From Chara braunii (taxonomy: Eukaryota; Streptophyta; Charophyceae; Charales; Characeae): a stretch of 46,777 nucleotides of DNA. This document shows positions 9,286-20,428 of this stretch, one piece after another. Numbering within the stretch: the first letter of the stretch is position 1; every line of letters begins with the position of its first letter. The stretch covers positions 1,905,461-1,952,237 of the forward strand of contig BFEA01000085.1 of the NCBI GenBank assembly GCA_003427395.1, in the 5' to 3' direction. The notes below the pieces were generated by a model. The model was not told where the DNA came from. It was given only the letters and a program-made list of their open reading frames with translations, and ran no database searches. A program made the position numbers and the translations under genes.

Positions 9286-10516
9286 TCCAGGGGAAAATTA
9301 CGCTAGGCCTCTGGCAGTTACCCGTTGTCGGAGGGCGCGGTGTCCCAGCCCTCCTCTGTGTGCTAGGCTTCTACTCAGTACCCGTTCCTCGCTCAGACGC
9401 GACGGCTCGCCAGGTTGTTTCTGAGCCTTCGCGTTGCTTTTGGAATGTCTGGGTGGTACTCTGTAGTGGACCGGTCCGGTTGGTGTCCTTCCTAGCAAAA
9501 GGTGCGCCACTGGACTTTCCATTGGTCCACGCAGGCTCGGCGCCCTGCTGTACAGCAGGGCACTACCGGCCTGTGACCGTGGTTGCCGCCGGGTTCGCCC
9601 AGGAACGTGGAAGTAAACAGACCGACGCGGTCTTTTCTGCTGCGCGCCGAGTGCCCCTTGGCCAGGTTATGGGTTAGGTGCTTGGAGCGGTGGTCGATGT
9701 CAAGAGAAAAAGAGGCTGAGCAAAGAAAACAAGAAAAAAAAATGAAATGTAAAAAGGAAAATGAAAAGAAAGCTAGAGGTCTAATCTGCGCGGCTGAACT
9801 GTCAGCCTTAATTTGGGGAAATCTGACGCCCTCTAGTCACTCTGTCGTTACGTTTTCGTTCTTTTCTTTATTATTATTATTATTATTATTTTTAGTAATT
9901 TTGAATTCTTAGACGCGGCTTTCTTTTGATTATAATCATTTCGCAAGAAGGGCCGTCAACGGTTCAAATTCGGACTTGAATGATCCGATGGCCAAGACTG
10001 TCAGGCCGTAAGTTCCCATTTTTTGTGGGTTTAGTCGGCGGGTCGCAATTAGCAGAATCCCAAAATAGTGGCACCCGGGGCCGCTTCGGTAGGAGGCTCA
10101 TCACCCCCTGTAGGAGGTAATGAACCCCCTCCTTGCCATCGGACGCGGGTACCCGGTAGTGATAGCTCGAGGGCTTCTTTTGAGGGGGAGGTTTGGTGGT
10201 TGGGATCCCGTTATGGGACCACTGCGCGCCGGCTGTTGTTATACAGGCTAAGACGCAGTGAACACTGTACTTTTTACTTTCTATAAGAGAAGGTGGTCTC
10301 CCGTTTTTTTCACTAGAATGCAGAGGATGCGCTTGCTGTTCACTCGTCATTAAAAGCTAGTGGCAGTGAGCTGAGGCCCTCGACTGTCGACTGCTTGGGT
10401 TGGCTGGCGCTCGCGCGAATTGGAAGGTAGGACGGTGAGGTGAGAAGCTGGTAGGCCTACTGTGCATGTGTGCATTGGGTCGGTTCGACTCTAGTTATTT
10501 CTAGCGGAAGGCGGCT
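9286..10516. other. Left part of the orphan block, no gene
   Basis: Contains a perfect 20-bp palindrome (9542-9561), an A-rich stretch (about 9715-9775), a (TTA)n run (about 9868-9893) and possible TATA-like sequences (TTATACA near 10239, CTATAAG near 10281) upstream of the frame at 10517. I see no similarity to the gag-pol elements. Confidence 0.5.
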
Positions 10517-11026
10517 ATGGCGCGTAGCAATGGCCTCTTTGGCTATAGGCCAGGCCATCTACGATTGTACTGGAGCTGGGAACCAATGCGTGAGGAAGGG
10601 CCTACTGTGGACGCTTGCCTGAGCTACAGTAAAAGTGACGGCTTGGCAAGGCTGAAGATTAGCATTTACATAAGAAAGGAGCAGGAAATGAGAGAGGACA
10701 AGAAGATCCAGGGTGTGATCACCGAGGCTCACAATCAAGCAGAGCGGAGGTTCAGGAGGGATGGAGTAACAACGAACCTAAAAGTTACGGTTACTTACCA
10801 CGAAGGAGAGACCTCCACGAGCACGACCGAGAGGGAACAACAGGAGTTGGACTGGGACCCTGATGCAGAGTCCGAGGCCAGTGATGCACAAACCAGGTCA
10901 TTCCACCGATTGGAACAGTGGCGGAGAGAGCACCCGCCAACGAAATCAGTAGAGGACGAGCCCGAGGCTAGTTCGGCCCAGGGCAGAGTGAAGCCAATAG
11001 GGGCTGGACCATCGAGCGTTGACTAG
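10517..11026 (+). CDS. Unrecognised 169-residue protein (orphan block ORF 1)
   Basis: An intact frame starts at a real ATG in a good context (GGCGGCTATGGCG) and ends at TAG. I do not recognise the family. The N-terminal third is aromatic (LYWSWEP). Residues about 50-100 look like an alpha/beta segment, with a helix of charged residues (KEQEMREDKKIQ) and a strand NLKVTVTYH. The C-terminal 60 residues are acidic, hydrophilic and probably disordered. No signal peptide, membrane segment or zinc motif is seen. No second long frame follows for 4 kb, and three TGACGTCA sites lie just downstream. It may be a cellular gene, a single exon, or a protein of an uncharacterised mobile element. A chance frame is possible, but codon use and the ATG context argue mildly against it. 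Confidence 0.45.
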   Translation: MARSNGLFGYRPGHLRLYWSWEPMREEGPTVDACLSYSKSDGLARLKISIYIRKEQEMREDKKIQGVITEAHNQAERRFRRDGVTTNLKVTVTYHEGETSTSTTEREQQELDWDPDAESEASDAQTRSFHRLEQWRREHPPTKSVEDEPEASSAQGRVKPIGAGPSSVD

Positions 11027-14000
11027 CAGAATGCGGGACTGAGCTCGAGGCAGTTACGCGCGTACGCGGGCTACACGTGGACGGTCCAGGGGCAGTAAGA
11101 GGGGAGAAGGTCAAAGAAAGGGAATGAAAGAAGAGAGGGTAGAAAAACAGAGGGCGAGCACAACGCGGTTGACGTCAACTGCTGCCTATGCGCTCGTGTG
11201 GTGCGTGAGCCTACTGTGTTCGGCAGGGAAGTGCAAACAGGGGCTGTGAGAGAGAGGGAGGGAGTCAGATCAAAGGAGGGAGAAGGTATGTGCACGACGA
11301 GCATGCTTGAAAGAGGTTGACGTCAGCCTGACTTCGGCACGCAGGGAACTAGCACGAAGAGGCATGTGTGAGAGCCAAGAAGGGAGAGCGTCAGTCACAA
11401 TCAGAGAGAGTGAGTGACATGAGGCTCGGTGATCAACGCAGCCTCTCAGAGTACACGGACGAAGACCCCGTGTGCGTGCCCTATGCTATCTATGTTTGAT
11501 TAGTGTGATACCGTGTTAACCATTGTCTGCAGGATGGGTGTGAAGGGACCAATGAAGAAGTGTGTGTAAGCGCGAGTGAGCATCGCGCATGGGGGAGAGA
11601 AGAGAGCTGCCGGAAAAACTTGCTTTTAGTTTCTTGTTGACGTCAACTCACCCGTATTAGCCATGTCACTAGCTTCAGTATGTCTTTCATACCTCTCTTT
11701 CGCTCCTAGGGTATGGGTAATTGAGAAGGGGTGTGTGGATAACGTACTGTGTCATGGAGAGAAAAGAGCATTTAGACTATGTGTGTGTGAGCGCGTGTAT
11801 GTGGTTCAACTGAAGTATGATGAGTGAAAGTCCTTTTGTTGCCGTCTTCACGCCAGGACGTGCCAGAGTGTGGCGTACAATGTTGGGTAGGCGAGGCAGT
11901 ATGAAAGGGGCATAATGAACCCCCTGGGCACCGGGTATTCTTGCTTGTTTGGCGGATAGAGGTGGCCAAACTTTGATGTCCGTGCCATCGGTCATTGTCA
12001 TGGAGTGACAAGAGGTAGTTAAACCAAAGGGAGAGACGGTGGCTGGTAAGGTCCACAAAAATGGGTGACGTGTGAGGGTTCAGAGAGCACGGATTGTGAG
12101 TGGAGGTGCCACTGAGGGGTAAGAGCATTGTGCTAAGAAGAGAGGCTAGAACGCCCGATGAGTTCTTGAAGGAAGCAAGTGCGTGCGCTACAAATTATGC
12201 CATATACCTCTGGTGTGATCTGCGTCAGCTATCGTCGTGTGATAAGTTGCGTCTCTATTGACGTTAGACGAGAGGGATACAAATGGTATGTGCAGACCGC
12301 TGGAGTGTGATGAGCAATTGGGAGGGCCAATCGAGATCTGACCACTAGAAGCGCTAGTTAATGATGGGCATGAACCCGAAGGTTGACGCCATGTCTTAGC
12401 AGCTTTATTTTCCCAAGGCCGGAATTTGGGAGAACAATCCAATCGTCAGTGAAGGGAAACTCGATCGTGAGGGTAATAAGAATATGAATATGAATGTACA
12501 GTCAGGGAGTCGATCTCTCGAGATTTGCGGACGAGATCTGCTGGTTTCTTGCCGCTGATGCAAATAGGATTGTATGGTTGTTTCGCTTGCTGTCAAACGA
12601 ATGTCGTGCCTGTCATCATTATCAACAATGAGTTCGCTGCTATTCATTTTTACTCGTGATTGACCAGCAGTTATCAGTGACAATGGTTCTCTTATGTCGA
12701 GCATAGCCGAATGGGCCACATAATAGGATGAGAAAGAGTTCCCTTATTGAAGTGGCAATGAGTGAACAGTAAGCGTAACAGTGGATAAGAAAACTACTAC
12801 CAAAGACTTAAGTTTTCGTTTTCTCGAAATTCTTCCTTTTTATCTCTTGGCATGTAACTCGCTAGATGGGAAGACGAAAGGTTGTCATGAGAAAAGTGGC
12901 TTACCTTCTCGCCAAGCTCCTACTTGATGGGGATTGATGGTTTCAAACCTGAGGTTAAACAAAGAACTTTTATGTTTGCCCGAGTAGCCGTTATAACTTA
13001 AGAGTGGGGTCGAAGAACATCGGTCATGTTTCCTGTGAAACGAACTGTGTCCTAGGTATTCAAGTAAACCTCTCGGATCTAGGACTACTCTATGGAATCA
13101 CTGGATATTAAGGAGCCGAGTTTATATTCGGAACAAGTTGAGTGACTGCATCCTCATAGTGCTCTAATCATTAGTTCTGTAATGAATTTTGCTTGTAGTA
13201 AAAAAGGGGGGGTAACTGGCCTCAGGTCTAGTGAGGGACTGAGGACTTTCCCTGGAGCTTTTTTCAGGTCGGATAAAAGAGATAGATTGATGCCCGAAGG
13301 CACCCTGACCTATGATGAGAGAGTCATAGCCTTTGGGATATCGCGGGGCGTTGTATACGAGCGGGAACTCACCTGGAAATATTTAGCCTGGAAAGAACGG
13401 AGCGTGACTCTTACCTCATAGGTGAACCAAAAGCAACAATTAACAGTACTGAGAAAGTGAACTGAGTAAGGGAAAAACCCATTGAAGTGTCATTCATGGA
13501 GTCATGCTGATACTGCCTAAGGAAAATTGCTGCGTGGCGACTAAATGAGAAGAAGTGCTACTAATGTCCGGTGTTAAACGTGAACAGTGACAGTGGCTTG
13601 CAAATGTCTGATATTGCATGTGAGCTGAGGTTTATGACGGTGTTAATGGGTGAAAAACTTCCTGTCCAAGTTTGGTGTTTTGTAATCTTGACTGTAGTCC
13701 GGGTGTAACTCACCGTCGGGTTGAGCTAAGCGAGGCCTGAGACTGGGGCCGACTATTGGGAATACCCCACGCCCCACTCTGAGAGAGTGCAAATGATTAT
13801 TGGGTTAAGGATTATCATCAAGGGGGAGCCTCACGCAGTATACAGCCAAGGACCACCAATATAAGTTTTCAATTAATGCTTAAACGAAATTTGTTACAAG
13901 ATACCTTTTGGGCATCAAACAAGGACTAAGCTTCGAGAGATTCAATTGTGAAAGTTCAGTGGCAAGCCTCAACAAGCGGAGAAACTAGTTATAAGCCTCA

Positions 14001-15210
14001 GGGAAGAGAGGTCATAACGGATGCCCTCATAACAAAACGAAACCTCAAAATTGTTTGCAGCGAGTGGGCGGATCATTACCATGTGTCTCAGGCTAATGCT
14101 AAGTGCGTTGATGCTTGACCAGCATTCACTAGTGGCCGAATTGATCTACTACCAGGAACCTTGGTTCAAGCACACTCGTTAGGAAAAAAATGAAAAAAAG
14201 AAAAGAATGAAAGATTGAAGAAGTTTGGTTGGCCTTACCAAGAGACATTACCACTCCATAGGGGTAGATATGATTTACAGATATCATTCTAATCTGCCTC
14301 CTCTGCAGATAAAGACATAATGAGCCCTGATAACGAATGAACGTCTATGAGTTCAGGAATCCGAAGGTGTCAACTCGATTCCCATCCATCAGTTCTATCC
14401 ATCAGGGCAGACCTAAGTGGTTAGGAACAGCCTTTCCGCTGGGTCCGGAGAGGCGGTTTCTCCCGAATCCTCTCTGATCGGACTGTGGGTTATCTGGCAT
14501 TTAGAGTCTGCCTCAGTATTTCAAGGTTTTGCTAGGGGGTTTAGTCACGACCTGTTGGTGCCAGTTGTCACCGTACAGATCAGACTCGCTCCAACGGCTC
14601 CAAGCTTGAGAACGGTTTTCTTCCCTGAATGTGAAAACCATCGGAGCAACTAGTGGCCCATTCCAATCATTGTCGGGCTAGAACATGAAGGGAAATATGA
14701 GGAGTGGTGAGGTTCTTGAAATAGAGTTTGATCAGAGACAAGAGAGAAGGGTGGGAAGAAAAGGAATGTCGGGATATTGAACACCACAGACAGTCTCAAC
14801 GAGAACTGACAGTTAGAATGGTCAAGGAAGATAACTACATAGAGTATGTAGTCTACTTTTATGGCCACGACGGCAGACTGCACAGTACCAGTTCCTCTCT
14901 AGAAACGGTGGAACAGGGCAAGGCTCATATGAGCTCAGTAGTGATCGAATCATCATTTTCCTGAAACTCCATCAACATCTTAACAACAGGAGTTTGCAGT
15001 TTCTTTGTAATACGAAGGCACGTGGATTCACGATTCGGTGGTCCAATGAGACAAGCCAGGCAATAACCACTCGGGCAAATCGGGAGGGGCCTGAGCATAT
15101 GAACAAATATTCAATCATTAATCAGATAAATACTCGGGCAATATTCAGGCAATACTCAGGGAATACTCAGGCAATACTCAGACAATTCTTAGGCAATAAT
15201 ACTCAGACAC
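11027..15210. other. Middle of the orphan block, non-coding as far as visible
   Basis: More than 4 kb between the two orphan frames. It holds three exact TGACGTCA sites (11170, 11318, 11638), purine-rich GAGAGAG stretches (about 11100-11420), an AAAAAAGGGGGGG tract (13200-13212), and short frames of 75-80 codons (13182, 14417, 14728) with no recognisable domain. The segment 14728-14964 encodes a charged peptide ending VVYFYGHDGRLHS, which might be exon-like, but no splice sites are convincing. No repeat shared with the rest of the window is seen. Confidence 0.45.
15123..15210. repeat. Degenerate minisatellite, AATACTCAGGC-type unit
   Basis: Six or so degenerate copies of ACTCAGGCAAT(A/T) of 11-15 bp run up to the ATG at 15211 (ACTCGGGCAATATTCAGGCA, then AATACTCAGGG, AATACTCAGGC, AATACTCAGAC). 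They lie immediately 5' of the second orphan frame. Confidence 0.75.
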
Positions 15211-15867
15211 ATGAGTTCAATGCAGTCATTCTCAGTCCCAGAGGCTGTCCTTGCCACCCTCAACAAAGTTGCTTCCAAGGACTCATTTCAACATCAGTAT
15301 GTCAGTGCGATCGGCTTCAGGCAGGAAGGCTTATCCATCTATGTGGTTCACACTGAGTTTGTCGGAGGTGCCGTCCATGATTTGAGGCCCTACTTGAGGA
15401 AAGGCAAGGGGACTCATGAGCACTTTGACTCAGTCTGGACCGCAGCGACCGGATACTTGGAAGAAAGAGAGAGAGAGCTCGACGAGAGTGGTACTAAGTT
15501 GATCCGCAGCTTCGGACCAAAGCTCTACTCAGACTATCTCAGACCCTCGGTACCTTTCACTCTGATAGACGACTCTCACTGGGGTGACTTGATCGATCTG
15601 ACCAAGAGGTACATCTGTCCTGCAGTGATCGATTACGAGGCAGTGACAGAGCCCTCAAAGTTCCCGCATCTCAGACGAGGGATTTTCTCTAGACCCTACT
15701 TACCTACACTATGGGAAGAGTTCTGCTCCATGATTGACTTTCGGGTCATGTACCTTGAATGGCAGTACTCAGAACTAGCAGGCTTCAAGTGGCTCTACAT
15801 TCAGAGGCCACAAACTCAGAGAGTACGGAGACATGGCAAGAAGCCCAAACGACAGACAACAAAATGA
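15211..15867 (+). CDS. Unrecognised 218-residue protein (orphan block ORF 2)
   Basis: An intact single frame from ATG to TGA without internal stops. No family is recognised. The sequence has a normal globular composition with many aromatics: FRQEGLSIYVVHTEF near residue 35, a charged helix EERERELDESGTK near 95, LTKRYICPAVIDYEAV near 135, and YLPTLWEEFCSMIDFRVMYLEWQY near 170-195. It ends in a basic tail (RVRRHGKKPKRQTTK) that resembles a nuclear-localisation or nucleic-acid-binding tail. No catalytic motif of RT, integrase, transposase or protease is visible. The composition and the absence of stops suggest a real protein, either an intronless gene or a protein of a mobile element that includes the frame at 10517. 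Confidence 0.6.
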   Translation: MSSMQSFSVPEAVLATLNKVASKDSFQHQYVSAIGFRQEGLSIYVVHTEFVGGAVHDLRPYLRKGKGTHEHFDSVWTAATGYLEERERELDESGTKLIRSFGPKLYSDYLRPSVPFTLIDDSHWGDLIDLTKRYICPAVIDYEAVTEPSKFPHLRRGIFSRPYLPTLWEEFCSMIDFRVMYLEWQYSELAGFKWLYIQRPQTQRVRRHGKKPKRQTTK

Positions 15868-16338
15868 GAGATTGAGTGTGAAGTTCAGAGGGATGAGTGA
15901 GGACTCTTGATTGGTGCTGGCCAGGCTCTCTTCCATGTGTACTTCCTGAGACTATTATGAGTTCTCATCCTTCCCTCATTCTCTTGACTTTGTGATTGCT
16001 CGAGTCAGTCGGTCTTACTTCTTGCATTGTTTTTGCTTAATGTTTGCTTTCGTGGATGATATTGTCACAGTTCTCAAAATCAGATTGACATAATTGATGC
16101 ATGCATTTTATGATTATTATTTGCACGATTCTCTGCTGTTCCGAATCAAAATAAAAGATTCCTAAGACCGGGGACCGGCGAAGACCGTAATTGAAGGGTC
16201 TCGCGTGAAGCCGGACGCACACAATAGGAAGGGATTTACATTATTTTATTTATTTTATTTATTGCGATCAACAACCAAATCCTGCGTGACAGCCTATTGG
16301 CTTTCCGGTCGCCTGAAGTTGTCCGACTGGAAAAAAGT
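15868..16338. other. 3' side of ORF 2, up to the A2 LTR; no gene
   Basis: A/T-rich DNA with an AATAAAA at about 16150 that could serve as a polyadenylation signal, and a TTATTTTATTTATTTTATTTATT run (about 16239-16263). No coding or RNA signal. Confidence 0.5.
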
Positions 16339-16622
16339 GCGACACCGTGTCCAATTGCCAAGTATCCTGTGTACAATTTGTACCTCGTGTCTGGCCCAGG
16401 GCCTGTCTCCGATTCTTTCAGGAAGGGCCCGGAAACCCGAAGCAGGTGTTGTTATGCACGGCCTAGGCTCACTCAACCTGACGCTGTGTAACTGTGTGAT
16501 TTTTCGCAGTTGTGAAAAACACAAAAATCGGCCCCACGTAACTTATCAGGCCCGCCTTCACTGAGGGCGGCCTTACTTGCTGAACAGGCTCAAAAGGGCT
16601 TATCGAGGCCTTGAGCCTCACA
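16339..16622 (-). mobile_element. 3' LTR piece of A2
   Basis: On the minus strand it starts TGTGAGGCTCAAGG right after the polypurine tract. It aligns with 33217-33498 along its whole length; similarity stops at GACACCGTGTCCAA on the left. This is only the first about 280 bases of a longer LTR if the A1 LTR (1.1 kb) is typical. Confidence 0.75.
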
Positions 16623-16636
16623 TTCCTTCCTCCATA
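16623..16636 (-). other. Polypurine tract of A2
   Basis: Minus-strand TATGGAGGAAGGAA directly precedes the LTR TG. It matches the tract of A3. Confidence 0.75.
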
Positions 16637-16658
16637 CTGCGATAGTCCTCTGAGAAGT

Positions 16659-17177
16659 TCACTCAATCTGGCGCTTTCCCTTCTGCAAGGACTTCTCATA
16701 ATGAGCGACAACCTGTGGGTCGGTCTGCATCAGTTCCTCTCTTGTAAACCATTTGTCCTCTTTTGGATCCATGTGATGTCTGAAGCGTACACGGAATTGA
16801 AACTTCGGCTTCGGAGGTCGACCCCTGCCTGATGGTCTCAGCATTGGCATCTTTCCATCGATGGTTAGGGGCAACATAGACTGACGAGGGGGAAACTGAT
16901 CAATTTCCTTGAAAGGTCCAAGTTTGGAGGCGTGTAAAACAGGGTAGGTGTGAAGGTGGCCAGGGATTCGTACCACATAAGATGGCCCATCGGTGTCATC
17001 TCCAATGATGTCCAGGACCTCCCATGGTCCTAAGTACTGTGGCATGACCTTGCGGGAAATCCCATGCTGCTGCCCAAGTTCGGACGTCTTAACCCAGACT
17101 ATATCCCCAACCTGAAATGTAGACGGGCGACGATGCTGGTTTTCTGATTCTATCATTGCCGCTTGTGATTTGTGCAT
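16659..17177 (-). pseudogene. Integrase C-terminal domain and chromodomain (A2)
   Basis: An uninterrupted 172-codon segment. It has the C-terminal region (TFQVGDIVWVKTSELGQQ, then PQYLGPWEVLDIIGDD, PSYVVRIPGHLHTYPV and LHASKLGPF), then RPSGRGRPPKPKFQFRVRF and a chromodomain core with DPKEDKWFTREEL and VVAHYE. The stretch matching DIDNIIEHRE of A3, the first strand of the chromodomain, is missing, a clean deletion of about 11 codons. The frame is lost just upstream, so this is the end of a broken pol. Confidence 0.85.
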
Positions 17178-17256
17178 GTTTTACACGGCTTGTTGCATGA
17201 CGAGCTCATATCGATAAGCAAATTTGAGAGTGTCGGGCGCAGCAGTGGGCTGATTT

Positions 17257-17729
17257 TCAAGTAGTAGGAAAGCTTAGATGCAGTCTAGGCTTGAATGTTA
17301 AGAGTAGACTGTTGGGACCGAGTCTTGTTGTGTCGTGGACCGCGTTATTGGACAAGTTGGCGACGAGAGCAAGTTTCTCGTCCCAGTCCATCGGATTGGG
17401 CTTAATGTAATGCCTCAATAGGTGTTGTACAATGCGGTTTATCTGTTCGGCCTGTCCGTTAGCCTTTGGGTGGTTCCTGGAGGTCGTTTGCAGCTCTGTA
17501 CCGTGCTCAGCAGCTGCAGCCTTCGACAACTCGATAGTGAAACACACATCCCTGTCGTTGACAATGGACTTTCTCTAACCCAGTTTTCCTTGAACAATCT
17601 AATGATATATTTTGTCTTTGTTATCTCCAACATAGCTACTAATCTCGCATACTTACTAAACCTATCCACAATGACGAATACATATGTAATGCCAGTCTTG
17701 TTGGTGACCGTCGTATCCATGAAATCCAT
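17257..17729 (-). pseudogene. Integrase catalytic core, frameshifted (A2)
   Basis: The first segment has MDFMDTTVTNKTGITYVFVI and VDRFSKYARLV, the region around the first catalytic Asp. After a frame change near 17572 the next frame reads IVNDRDVCF, with the second Asp, then NHPKANGQAEQINRIV, with the catalytic Glu. All three acidic positions survive, but the frame does not. WDEKLALVANLSNN follows as in A1. Confidence 0.8.
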
Positions 17730-17807
17730 GGACAGGCTCTCACCCGACCTCTCCGGAATCGGGAGGGGCCTGAGCAGCCCAAGAGATGCCTATTTGTGAG
17801 GCTTGTC

Positions 17808-18418
17808 TCATTGACAGACTTGACGAGTCTCGGCGTACAACTTGGCGTCCTTCATCATTGTGGGCCACCGGAATTGCTGCAGCAAATTGGCTGCAGTTTC
17901 CTTGTAACCAAAATGTATGGTGGCATCATGACACTCTATTGGGAACACACATACGTTTATTCTCGACTTTCTCGAGGAACAAGTTGTTGACCAACACAAA
18001 CTCGTCAGAGGTGACCTTATCGTTCGCCTCGAGTCTGCGTATGATCTCTGCCATGAACGGATCCTCGCGACAGGCTTCCACCAATGAACGAGTAACATTG
18101 CCCGCAAGCCCAAACTCAGTAATCAGCGCACCAAGGAAGTCTGGTCCACGCGACAACGCATCAACAACTTTGTTGTACTCTCCCTGAATGTATTCCGGCT
18201 TAAAAGTCATATGGCTCTATGACTTCAATCCAACGCTTAAGAGCATCAGAGAGTACTGGTTGCGTCAGCATCCACTTCAGGGTTTGATGATCAGTCCTAA
18301 CGTAGAAGAATCGCCTAAGGAGGTAGTGTCTCCAGTGGGTCAGCGCTTTGTAAATCACATAAAGCTCTTTCTCGTACGTGGACTTAGCCAACTTTTGGGA
18401 GGGCATCTTTTTGGGCAT
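17808..18418 (-). pseudogene. RNase H and integrase zinc-binding region (A2)
   Basis: Three frames cover the RNase H (STYEKELYVIYKALTHW, VRTDHQTLKWML, then EYNKVVDALSRGPDF) and the HHCC domain (ECHDATIHFGYKETAANLLQQ, then TRQVCQ). The first Cys of the zinc motif is replaced by Arg. Frame changes near 17930-17990 and 18200 show decay. Confidence 0.8.
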
Positions 18419-19919
18419 GTACTCTACGCCTCAACTTTTTCCCCTCCTGTTGCGCAAGCACGACGCCAATGCCATATTGGCTGACATTCATACTCACAAT
18501 AAACGATTTGTTAGGATCGCGTAGTTTCAAGACCTCGTGGTGTGTAAGGGCATGCTTCAAATGCTCGAAGGCAGCCTCACACCGGTTTGTCCACTCCCAT
18601 GGGGTGTCAAGGCGTGTGAGATCCAACAAGGGCGCGACCACAGTGCTATAATTCTTGACAAAATTGCGGTAGTAGCCTGTCATTCCCAAGAAGGACCTGA
18701 CCTTAATCATAGACTGAGGACATGGTTAGTCACGAATGTTGGTCACCTTCGCGTCATCGGGCTTCAACCCATCCGCAAAAATCTCATGACCAAGATACAG
18801 GATCCGGATGCGGCCAAACTCATATTTTTCCCAGTTTATCTTGAACTAGTGTCGTCGAAGGAGGCTGATAACTTTTTCTACATCAGCTGCATGCTCCTCA
18901 ACAATCCTACTGAAGATAACTATGTCGTCGAGGTACACGATGACAAACTTATCTAAGTAGTCATGAAAAATCATGTTCATCGCATGTTGGAAGGTGCTAG
19001 GAGCATTGCAAAGGCCAAAAGGCATCACCACAAACTCATACATACCGTACCTGGTTTGGAAGGCGGTTTTGTGTTGATCCTTGGGCCCGATTGCATTCTG
19101 ATGGTACCCGGACTTTAGATCTATCTTGCTGAAGTACCGGCACCCTTGCACTCGGTCCAACAAGTCATCGATGCGAGGTACGGGCTCTACGTTCCTCACA
19201 GTGATGGCATTGAGGCCCCTATAATCAATGCACATCCTCAACATTCTCCCCTTCTTATGTACAAATAAGAGAGGAGATCCGTAAGGGGAGACACTCGGTC
19301 GGATCCAACCCTTCTCTATGAGATCCTTGAGCTGTCGGCGAAGTTCATCAAGTTCCGTTGGAGACATCCAATAGATCCTACCTTTTGGAATACTAGACCT
19401 TGGGATAATCTCTATTGCGTGGAGGACCTCCCGCTCAACAACCCCTTTCGGCTCCTCAAATAGATCAGGGTAATGAACGACCACTCCCTCTATCTCTGGA
19501 GGTATTTTCACCGGCTCACCCTCTGCAGAGACATACTGTAAGTACATACTCTCCTCCAGATTTTGCTCACAATAATTATAGAACGCGGCCGTGGACATGC
19601 ACCCATAGGACTCAATCAAACTACTGGCCTTGTACTTGCGCAATGTGTCGGTCCTTCCTTTGGGCGGGGTGTGTTTGACCACTTTTCGGTCCCAGTCAAA
19701 CTGGGGTTGTGCAATCGAAAGGTAATACATACCTAACAACATATCCATCGGGAGATCGTCGCTGACCAGGAACGAGATTGTATGTCTCAGTTCCCCTTCC
19801 GCGTACGGGAAAACACAAACCACGTCTTTTAGGTAGTCATTGACTACCATGTGTTGTTTGTTGGCACAAGTCGATGCCACATGTCGACTGGGACACTGCA
19901 CTTGCCCCTTCAAGCGCAA
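18384..19919 (-). pseudogene. Reverse transcriptase (A2), long open segment then frame breaks
   Basis: A 357-codon open segment (18846-19919) begins after the protease and contains the RT blocks [74 protein letters not shown] and the catalytic YLDD (18924-18935) in FVIVYLDDIVIFS. The region between the protease active site and RT includes FLVSDDLPMDMLLGMYYL, the usual downstream protease block. After a break near 18850 the connection domain resumes in 18384-18710 (VRSFLGMTGYYRNFVKNYS, then VSMNVSQYGIGVVLAQQ) and leads into RNase H. It is the best preserved RT in the window but not a complete one. Confidence 0.88.
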
Positions 19920-20392
19920 CCGATCAATACAAGCGCGATGAAGTTTCTCGTCGAATACGTATCGTAATAGGCCCCGGCCTTACGGCCGCCTCTATCTACC
20001 TCGGCGACGAACAACTCGTACTTAGGAGCTTTAGCCATGGCCGTCCAAGGAGTTATCGAGTCTGATCTAGACCACTCCTCCTCTAGCTCCTCTAAGGATT
20101 CGAACAAGTTCATTGAGCAGAGCGTCGAGTGGTCTAAATGTAATCGAGGAACGACGTCAGAATCAATAGCTTGGGCCTTCTCTCGAGACGGCAAGGGTGT
20201 TGCCACCATCTCAACCCTAGTAGGAACAACTATAATTCCTACTGGCCCCATCAGAGTAGGAGCATCATGACCATCATGACATCTTTCGATGTCTCGCTTA
20301 AAAGCATTGGTTGAGGTGTGTCCCGAGGCGGTGCCTGAACTGCTGGCAACACTACTACCTTGGGAGGCGGAGGAGGTCATCATCGGTCCCAT
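19910..20392 (-). pseudogene. Gag-protease linker and protease active-site region (A2)
   Basis: An open segment with a Ser/Thr-rich linker, then acidic stretches (FESLEELEEEWSRSD), then AKAPKYELFVAEVDRGGRKA and AYYDTYSTRNFIA. The last aligns with the retroelement protease box D-S/T-G-A-T-R-N-F-I, but the invariant Gly reads Tyr. A frame change follows near 19920. This copy could not make an active protease. Confidence 0.65.
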
Positions 20393-20428
20393 CGTCGGTG
20401 GGATCTTGTATGTGACCTTTCAGTTTTT

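Noticed and set aside
10517-11026. Orphan frame 1 as a Ty3/gypsy gag
   Set aside because: It lacks the W..f....A..W capsid pattern and zinc knuckle, and no protease or RT follows on the plus strand.
13200-13212. AAAAAAGGGGGGG as the polypurine tract of a further LTR element
   Set aside because: The following TAACTGGC is not an LTR start, no matching LTR is found nearby, and no integrase or RNase H lies upstream.
15123-15210. CRISPR-like array
   Set aside because: Units of 11-15 bp without spacers in a eukaryotic context; it is a minisatellite.
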